DNA from: Chamaelirium japonicum
Taxonomy: Eukaryota; Streptophyta; Magnoliopsida; Liliales; Melanthiaceae
Assembly (NCBI GenBank): GCA_947650365.1
Contig: OX393549.1
Span: 13,695,297 to 13,759,296, forward strand
Length of the DNA stretch: 64,000 nt
Reading direction: 5' to 3'
Numbering within the stretch: position 1 is the first letter of the stretch; the number at the start of each line of letters is the position of its first letter. Below, in pieces: positions 55,929 through 64,000 of the stretch. Under the pieces are notes generated by a model, which was not told the DNA's origin, searched no databases, and saw only the letters and a list, made by a program, of their open reading frames with translations. The translations under genes and the position numbers were made by a program.

Positions 55929-56838
55929 TGTGGGTGCAAATTTTGGCAAGAAGTCTGCAAACAGCGGGACCCACCGGCCCTGCCTGGTGGGCCCCCGGAG
56001 ACCACAGCGGGACCCACCGGCCCTGCCTGGTGGGCCCCCGGAAACTACAGTGGGACCCACCGGCCCTGCCTGGTGGGCCCCCGGAGACCACAGCAGGACC
56101 CACCGGCCCTGCCTGGTGGGCCCCCGGAGACTACAGTGGGACCCACCGGCCCTGCCTGGTGGGCCCCCGGAGACCACAGCGGGACCCACCGGCCCCGCCT
56201 GGTGGGCCCCCGGAGACCACAGCGAGACCCACCGGCCCCGCCTAGTGGGCCCCCGGAGACTACCGCTGGACCCACCGGCTCTGCCTGGTAGGCCCAGGAG
56301 CCTGTGGAATCCCCCAGGAGACGGCAGCGGGGCCCACCAGCCTTACCTGGAGGATCCCCAGATACGACAGCAGAAAACCGCTATTTACCACCAGAGAATC
56401 CTATAAATAGCAGAGCCTTCGAATGTAAAAGGATCGAATCTGGGATCCAATCTGAGATCCAGGTCAAAATCCAGAAACAAAAGCTCTGGAATTTCTATCT
56501 TCTCATATCCTCCATCTCTCCTCGATCTTCTTCTTGTCTTTGAAGAGATCGGAGAGACTTCAGTGACACTCGGCCTGTCGAGGTCACTTCAACATAAGTG
56601 TTAGTGAATTCGGGTTGCTCCCTATAGCACGGAGACGTAGGCTTCGGCTGAACTCCGAGATCACACATTGTGTCAACCTTCTCTCTGCTTGTATACTTAA
56701 AGCACTAACTCTAAGCCATCGAGACATCAACCTTCAAACATATCTTCCAATCAACAGGTCGACCAACGATCTTCAACTTCAACTTCAATTGACTGGTGAG
56801 GTGAAGTCTTCGGGTCGGCACGAAGATTTTCCCCCACA
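55929..56838 (+). mobile_element. Solo LTR of the Tat family inside the satellite
   Basis: 910 bp, TGTGGGTGCAAATT...CCCCCACA. It has about eight 43-bp units (starting at 55966, 56009, 56052), TATAAATAG at 56402-56410, and the same 3' region as LTR B. The flanks are CGTAC (55924-55928) and GGTAC (56839-56843), a 5-bp duplication with one change. Neighbouring satellite reads CTTCGGGGTACGCATTCC at this point, so GGTAC is the original target. No internal region is present: a solo LTR from LTR-LTR recombination. Confidence 0.85.
55966..56340 (+). repeat. 43-bp minisatellite within the solo LTR
   Basis: Units GGGACCCACCGGCCCTGCCT then GGTGGGCCCCCGGAGACCAC repeat every 43 bp. Related units in LTR B (47,771-48,187) are more diverged. 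Confidence 0.9.
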
Positions 56839-59800
56839 GGTACGCATTCCGGATATAGTTCTTTGGGTGAATTTCGACCGGTCTTCAGTGCGGCACACTT
56901 CGGGGTTCGCATTCCAGATATAGTTCTTCGAGTGTATTTCGACCGGTCTTCGGTGCGCCACGCTTCGAGGTGCGCATTCCAGACTTAGTTTTACGGACAA
57001 ATTTTGGTCGGTCTTCGGTGCGCCACGTTACGGATGTGCGTTAAAAACTTAGTTTTTCGAGTGAATTTCGGCCGATCTTCGGTGGGCCACGCTTCGGGGT
57101 GCACGTTCCAGACTTAGTTTTACGGGAGAATTTCAGTCGGTCTTCGATGCACCACGCTTCGGGGTGCGCGTTCAAGACTTAGTTTTTCGAACGAATTTCG
57201 GCTTGTCTTCGGTAAGCCACGCTTCGGGGTGCACGTTCCATACTTAGTTTTTCGGGCAAATTTTGGTCGGTCTTCGGTACACCATGCTTCGAGGTGCGTG
57301 TTCCACACTTAGTTTTTTGGGTGAATTTCGACCGGTCTTCGATGCGCCAGGCTTCGGGGTGAGCGTTCCAGACTTAGTTTTTTGGGCAAATTTCGACCGG
57401 TCTTCGGTGCGGCACGTTTCGGGGAGTGTGTTCCATATTTAGTTCTTCTAGTGAATTTTGGCTAGTCTTCGGTGTGCTACACTTCGTGGTGCGCATTCCA
57501 GACTTAGTTTTTTGATCGAATTTTGGTCGCTCTTCAGTGTGCCTCGGTTCTTGGTGCGCGTTCCAGACTTAGTTCTTCGAGTGAATTTTGGCCGGTCTTC
57601 GGTCCGGCACGCTTCGGGGTGCACGTTCCAGACTTAGTTTTTCAGGCGTATTTCAGCCGGTCTTCGGTGCGCTACTCTTTGGGGTGCCCATTCCAGACTT
57701 AGTTCTTCGGGCAAATTTCGGCATGTCTTCGGTGCGCTACGCTTCGGGGTGCGCATTCCAAACTTAGTTCTTTGAGAGAATTTTGGCCAGTTTTCAGTGC
57801 GCCACGCTTCGGGGTGCGCATTCCAGACATAGTTCTTCGGGCGAATTTTGATCGATTTTTAGTGTGCCACGCTTCGAGGTGCGTGCTCCATACTTAGTCT
57901 TTCGTGCGAATTTAGGCCGTTCTTCGGTGCGCCACGCTTCGGGGTGCATGTTCCAGACTTAGTTCTTCGAGCGAATTTCGGTCGATCATCGGTTCGGTGC
58001 GCTTCGGGGTGCGCGTTCCAGACTTAGTTCTTCAGGTGAATTTTGGCCTGTCTTCGGTGCACTACGCTCGGGGGTGCGCATTCCATACTTAGTTCTTCGG
58101 GCGAATTTTGGCCGGTATTCGGTGTGCCACGCTTCGGGGTGCACATTCCAGAGATAGTTCTTCGAGCAAATTTCGGTCGATCTTCGGTGCACCACGCTTC
58201 GAGGTGCGCGTTCCAGACATAGTTTTTCGGGTAAATTTTGACCGGCCTTCGGTGCACCACGCTTCGTGGTGCGCGTTCCAGACTTAGTTCTTAGGGTGAA
58301 TTTCGACCGGTCTTCGGTGTGCCACGCTATGGGGTGTGCGTTCCAGACTTAGTTTTTTGGGTGAATTTTGGTCGATCTTCGGTGTGCCACGCTTCGGGGT
58401 GCACGTTCCAAACTTAGTTTTTCGGACGAATTTTGGCCGGTCTTCGGTGTGCCATGTTTCGGGGTGTGCGTACCAGACTTAGTTCTTCCGACGAATTTTG
58501 ACCAGTATTCGGTGCACCACACTTCAGAGTGCACATTCCACACTTAGTTTTTTGGGCAAATTTCGGTCGGTCTTTCGTGTGCCATGCTTCGGGGTGCGTG
58601 TTCTAGACTTAGTTTTTCGGGCAAATTTCAGCCAGTCTTCGGTGCACCATGCTTCGGGGTGCACGTTCCAGACTTAGTTTTTTGGGCGAATTTTGGCCAG
58701 TCTTCGGTGCGCCACGCTTCGGGGTGCGCATTCAAGACATAGTTCTTCGGGCGAATTTCGGTCAGTCATCAGTGCGACACGTTTCGGGGTGTGCGTTCCA
58801 GATATAGTTCTTCGGGTGTATTTCGGCCGGTCTTCGGTGCGCCATGCTTCGAGGTACGCGTTCCAGTCTTAGTTTTAAGGAAAAATTTCGGTCGGTCTTC
58901 GGTGCGCCACGTTACAAGTGCGCGTTCCAAACTTAGTTTTTTGGGCGAATTTCGGCCGATCTTCAATGGGCCACGCTTCGGGGTGCACGTTCCAGACTTA
59001 GTTGTTCGGGTGAATTTTGGTCGGTCTTCGATGTGCCACGCTTCGGGGTGCACATTCCAGACTTAGTTTTTCGGACGAATTTCAACTGGTCTTCGGTAAG
59101 CCATGCTTCGGGGTGCATGTTCCAGACTTAGTTTTTCGGGCGAATTTTGGTCGGTCTTCGGTGCGGCACGCTTCAGGGAGCGCGTTCTAGATTTAGTTCT
59201 TCCAGTAAATTTCGGCCCGTTATCGGTGTACCACACATCATGGTGCACGTTCCAGACTTAGTTTTTCGAGCGAATTTTGGCCGGTCTTTAGTGCGCCTCG
59301 GTTCTGGGTGCGCATTTCATACTTAGTTTTTCAGGTGAATTTTGGCCGGACTTCGGTGCGGCACGTTTCAGGGTACGCATTCCAGACTTAGTTCTTCGAG
59401 TGAATTTCGGTCGGTCTTCTGTCCGGCACGCTTCGGGGTGTGCGTTCCAGACTTAGTTCTTTGGGTGTATTTCAGCCGATCTTCGGTGCGCCACTCTTCG
59501 GGGTGCCCATTCCAGACTTAGTTCTTTCGGTGAATTTCGGCCTATCTTCGGTGCACTACGCTTCTAGGTGCGCATTCTAGACATAGTTCTTCGGGCGAAT
59601 TTCAGCTGGTCTTCGATGCGCCACGCATCGGGGTGCGTATTCTAGTCATAGTTCTTCGGGCAAATTTTGGTCGGTGTTCGGTGCGCCACGCTTCGAGGTG
59701 CCCGTTCAACACTTAGTCTTTCGTGCGAATTTAGGCCGGTCTTCTGTGTGCCACGCTTTGGGGTGCGCGTTCCAGACTTAGTTCTTCGGCCAACTTTTGG

Positions 59801-62800
59801 CCGGTCTTCGGTGTGGCACGCTTCGGGGTGCGCGTTCCAGACTTAGTTCTTCGGGCGTATTTTGGCCGGTCTTTGGTGCTCCACTCTTCGGGATGCCCAT
59901 TCCAGACCTAGTTCTTTGGGCGAATTTTAGCCTATCTTCGGTGTGCTACACTCCGGGGTGCGTATTTCAGACTCAGTTCTTCGGACGAATTTTGGCCGGT
60001 CTTTGGTGCACCACGCTACGGGGTGTGTGTTCCAGACATAGTTCTTCAAGCGAATTTCGGCCGGTCTTCGGTGCGTCATGCTTCGAAGTGCGCATTCCAG
60101 ACATAGTTTTTCGGGTGAATTTTGGCCGGTCTTCGGTGTGCCACGGTTCGTGGTGCGCGTTCTAGACTTAGTTCTTCGGGTGAATTTTGGCCGGTCTTCA
60201 GTGCGCCACACTACGGGGTGCGCGTTCCAGACTTAGTTTTTCGGGTGAATTTTGACCGGTCTTCGGTGTGCCACACTTCAGGATGCGCATTTCAAACTTA
60301 GTTTTTTGGGCGAATTTTGGCTGGTCTTCGGTGTGCCATGTTTCGGGGTACGCGTTCCAGACTTAGTTCTTCCAGAGAATTTCGACAGGTATTCGGTGCA
60401 CCACGCTTCAGGGTGCGCATTCCAGACTTAGTTTTTTGGGCAAATTTTTGCCGGTCTTTCGTGCGCCACGCTTCAGAGTGCGCATTCCAGACCTAGTTTT
60501 TCGGGCGAATTTTAGCCGGTCTTCGGTGCACCACGCTTCATTGTGCATATTCCAGACTTAATTTTTTGGACGAATATCGCCGGTCTTCGGTGCGTCACGC
60601 TTCAGGGTGCGCGTTCCAGACTTAGTTTTTTTGGCAAATTTTGGCCGGTATACGGTGCGCCATGCTTCGGGGTGCGCGTTCCAGACTTAGATTTTCGAGC
60701 AAATTTCGGCCGGTCTTCGGTGCGGCACCCTTCAGGGTGCGCGTTTCAGACTTAGTTCTTCAGGCGAATTTCGACCGGTCTTCGGTGCACCACGCTTCGA
60801 GGTGTGTATTCCAGACTTAGTTCTTTCGGCAGGTCTTCGGTGCGCCACGCTTCGGGGTGCGCATTCCAGACTCAGTTATTCGGGCGAATTTTGGTCGATT
60901 TACGGTGTGCCATGCTTCGGGGTGCGTGTTCCAGAATTTGTTTTTTGGACGAATTTTGGCCGGTCTTCGGTGTGGCACGTTTCGGGGTGCGCGTTCCAAA
61001 CTTAGTTTTTTGGGCGAATTTCAGCCGGTCTTCAGTGTGCTACGTTTTGGGGTGCGCGTTCCAGACTTAGTTTTTTGGGCGAATTTTAGTCGGTCTTTGG
61101 TGCACCACGTTTCGGGGTGCGCATTCCACACTTCGTTTTTCGAGAGAATTTTGGTCGGTCTTTGGTGCGTCATGCTTTGGGGTGCGTGTTCCAGACTCAG
61201 TTTTCCGGGTAAATTTTGGACGGTCTTCGACGCGCAATGCTTTGGGATGCACATTCCAGACTTAGTTTTTTGAGCAAATTTCGGCCGGTCTTCGGTGCGC
61301 CACGCTTCGGGGTGCGTGTTCCAGACTTAGTTTTTCGAGCGAATTTTGGCCGGTCTTCGTTGCGCCACTCTTCAGGGTGTGTATTCCAGACTTAATTTCT
61401 ATTGTGAATTTCGGCGAGTCTTCGGTGCGTCACGCTTTGAGGTGCGCGTTCCAAACTTAGTTTTTTTGACAAATTTTTGTCTGTCTTTGTTGTGCCACGC
61501 TTCGTGGTGCGCGTTCCAGACTTAGTTTTTTGAGCAAATTTCGGTCGGTCTTCGGTGCGCCTCGCTTTTAGGTGCGCATTCAAGACATAGTTTTTCGGGC
61601 GAATTTCGATCGGTCTTCGGTACGGCATGCTTCGGGGTACACATTCCAGACTTAGTTTTTCGGGCGAATTTCGGTCGGTCTTCGATACGCCACGCTTCGG
61701 GGTGCACGTTCTAGACTTAGTTTTTGGGCAAATTTTGGCCGATTTTCAGCGCGCCACGTTTCGGGGGTGTGCGTTCTAGACTTAGCTTTTTGGGTGATTT
61801 TCGGCCATTCTTCAGTACGCCATGCTTCGGGGTGCGCGTTCCAGACTTAGCTTTTCGGGCGAGTTTTGGTCGGTCTTCTGTACGCCACGCTTCGGGGTGC
61901 TCATTCCAGACTTAGTTTTTCGGGCGAATTTTGATCGGTCTTCCGTATGCCACGCTTCAAGGTGTATGTTCCAGACTTAGTTTTTCGGGCATATTTTGGC
62001 CGGTCTTCGGTGCGCTACGTTACGAGTACGTGTTCCAGACTTAGTTTTTCGAGCGAATTTCGGCCGGTCTTCGATGCACCACGCTTCGGGGTGCATGTTC
62101 CAAACTTAGTTTTTTGGGCGAATTTCGGTCGATCTTCGGTAAGCCACGCTTTGGGGTGCGCGTTCCAGATTTAGTTTTTCGAGTGAATTTCGGTCGGTCT
62201 TCGGTGCACCACGCTTCGAGGTTCGTGTTCCACACTTAGTTTTTCGGGCGAATTTCGACCGGTCATCGGTGTGCCAGGCTTTAGGGTTCGTGTTCCAAAC
62301 TTAGTTTTTCAAGCAAATCTTGGTTGGTCTTCGGTGCGGCACGCTTCGGGGTGCGCGTTCTAGACATAGTTCTTTGGACGAATTTTGATCGGTCTTCGGT
62401 GCGCCACGCTTCAGGGTGCGCTTTCCAGACTTATTTCTCTGGGCAAATTTCGGGCGGTCTTTGGTGCGCCACACTTTGGGATGCTTGTTCCAGACTTAGT
62501 TTTTTGGTCGAATTTCAGTCGATCTTCGGTGCGCCACGCTCCGGGGTGCGCGTTCTAGACTTAGTTTTTTGGGCAAATTTCGGCCGGTCTTCGATGCACC
62601 ACGCTTCGGGGTGCGCGTTCCATACTTAGTTTTTTGGGTGAATTTCGACCGGTTTTCGGTGCGCCATGCTTTGGGGTGGGCGTTCCAGACTTAGTTTTTC
62701 GGGCGAATTTCGGTCGGTCTTCGGTGCAGCACGATTAGGGGTGCGCGTTCTAGACTTGGTTTTTGGGCGAATTTCGGCCGGTTTTCGGTGCGCCATGCTT

Positions 62801-64000
62801 CATGGTGCGAGTTCCAGACTTAGTTTTTTGAACGAATTTTGGCCGGTCTTCGGTGCGCCTCGCTTCTGGGTGCACATTCAAGATAAAGTTTTTCAGGCAA
62901 ATTTTGGCTGGTTTTTGGTGCGGCACGCTTCGGGGTGCGTGTTCCAGACTTAGTTCTTCCGGCGAATTTCGGCTGGTCTTCGGTGCACCACACTTCAGGG
63001 TTCGCGTTCCACACATAGTTTTTTGGGCGAATTTCGACCGATCTTTGGTGCGCCAGGCTTCGGGGTGCGCGTTACAGACTTAGTTTTTTGGACAAATTTT
63101 GGCCGGTCTTCGGTGCGGGACGCTTTGGGGTGCATGTTTGAGACTTAGTTCCTCGGAGGAATTTCGATCGGTCTTCGGTGCGCCACGCTTCGGGATGTGC
63201 ATTCCAGACTTAGTTCTGCGAGCAAATTTTGGGCGGTCTTCGGTGTGCCATGCTTCGGGATGCGCATTCTAGACTTAGTTTTTTGGGCAAATTTCGATCG
63301 GTCTTTGGTGCGCCACGTTTCAGGGTGCGCGTTCCAGACTTAGTTTTTCGGGTGAATTTCAGCTGGTCTTTGGTGCGCCACGCTTCGGGGTGCACATTCC
63401 AGACTTAGTTTTTTGGGCGAATTTTGGCCGGTTTTCGGTGCACCACGCTTTGGGGTGCACGTTCCATACTTAGTTTTTTGGGTGAATTTCGGTCGGTTTT
63501 CGGAGCGCCACGTTTCGGGGTGCGTGTTCCAGACGTAGTTTTTCGTGCGATTTTTGGCCGTTCTTCGGTGCGCCATGCTTCAGGGTGCACGTTCCAGATA
63601 TAGTTTTTCGGGCGAATTTCGGTCGGTCTTCAGTGCGCCACGCTTTGGGGTGCACGTTCCAGACTTAGTTTTTCGGACGAATTTCGGCCGGTCCTCGGTG
63701 TACCATGCTTCGGGGTGCGCGTTCCAAATTTAGTTTTTTGAGTGAATTTTGGCCGGTCTTTGGTGTGCTATGCTTTGAGGTGCGCGTTCAAGACATAATT
63801 CTTTGGGCGAATTTCGGTCGGTCTTCAGTGCGGCACGCTTCGGGGTGCGCGTTCCAGATATAGTTCTTCAGGCATATTTCAGCCTGTCCTCGGTGCGCCA
63901 CGCTTCAAGGTGCGTGTTCCAGACTTAGTTTTACGGGCAAATTTTGGTCGATCTTCGGCTCGCCATGTTAGGGTGCGCATTCCAAATTTAGTTTTTCGGG
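56839..64000 (+). repeat. 65-bp satellite array, right block
   Basis: Same monomer and orientation as the left block, about 110 copies by length, running off the right edge. A few monomers are shortened (for example near 60,830, where one lacks about 20 bp). Confidence 0.95.

Noticed and set aside
55860..56406. Overlapping Pro/Gly-rich frames of 120-158 codons (TGPAWWAPG repeats).
   Set aside because: Produced by the 43-bp minisatellite of the solo LTR, open in several frames on both strands.
49531..64000. Dozens of 60-140 codon frames on both strands (for example those with PKFARKTKSGTRTPKRG or GRSSVRHASGCAFQT).
   Set aside because: They follow from the repeat period: 65 is not a multiple of 3, so one frame reads three successive monomers in three phases (65 codons per 195 bp) and meets a stop about every third monomer. 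Longer ones arise where that stop is mutated. They are not genes.
49531..64000. CRISPR-like regular repeat.
   Set aside because: Contiguous 65-bp monomers with no unique spacers, in plant nuclear DNA: a satellite.
1..64000. tRNA, rRNA or miRNA genes.
   Set aside because: I saw no convincing cloverleaf, rRNA segment or conserved miRNA. The hairpins in 30.9-32.4 kb are better explained as transposon palindromes.

Overview
The window is nuclear DNA of a flowering plant. The evidence is GT-AG introns, a plant-type BRAHMA gene whose protein aligns along its length with the BRM family, hAT/Mutator MITEs, plant Tat-type LTR retrotransposons and a tandem satellite. Genus and family cannot be fixed from the sequence. 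Two very long introns (about 14.7 and 13.9 kb) imply a repeat-rich genome.

Bases 1-39,645 (minus strand) are essentially one gene, BRM (SWI/SNF2 chromatin-remodelling ATPase). I could place 13 coding exons with canonical splice sites, from an initiator ATG at 39,645 to the bromodomain exon at 1,091-834. They encode about 2,042 codons: N-terminal low-complexity/polyQ region, QLQ, HSA, SNF2 helicase, acidic and basic linkers, bromodomain. The last exon(s) lie beyond the left edge. Introns 8 and 12 are transposon sinks. Intron 12 holds a degenerate Mutator-like transposase gene, split by a short LTR retrotransposon that is itself split by a hAT MITE. Intron 8 holds a Helitron-like element, five hAT-type MITEs (8-bp target duplications), a LINE-like remnant, and a cluster of nested palindromes separated by long (TA)n microsatellites.

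Bases 39,646-41,000 are the BRM 5' leader and promoter, with an uORF and a telo-box. Bases about 41,000-46,629 are a decayed, 3'-truncated Ty3/Gypsy element (element A, minus strand) with LTR, PBS, gag, protease, RT, two RNase H domains and the start of integrase; two RNase H domains mark the Tat lineage. Its LTR reads toward BRM. Bases 46,630-47,732 separate it from a head-to-head relative (element B, plus strand). This spacer carries a 155-bp tandem repeat and a small ORF with promoter-like motifs. Element B has an LTR (47,733-48,632), PBS and partial gag, and stops abruptly at about 49,530.

From 49,531 to the right edge is a 65-bp tandem satellite (roughly 200 monomers by length), interrupted once by a solo LTR of the same Tat family (55,929-56,838) with a near-perfect 5-bp target duplication. 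The many short ORFs in the satellite come from its 65-bp period and are not genes.
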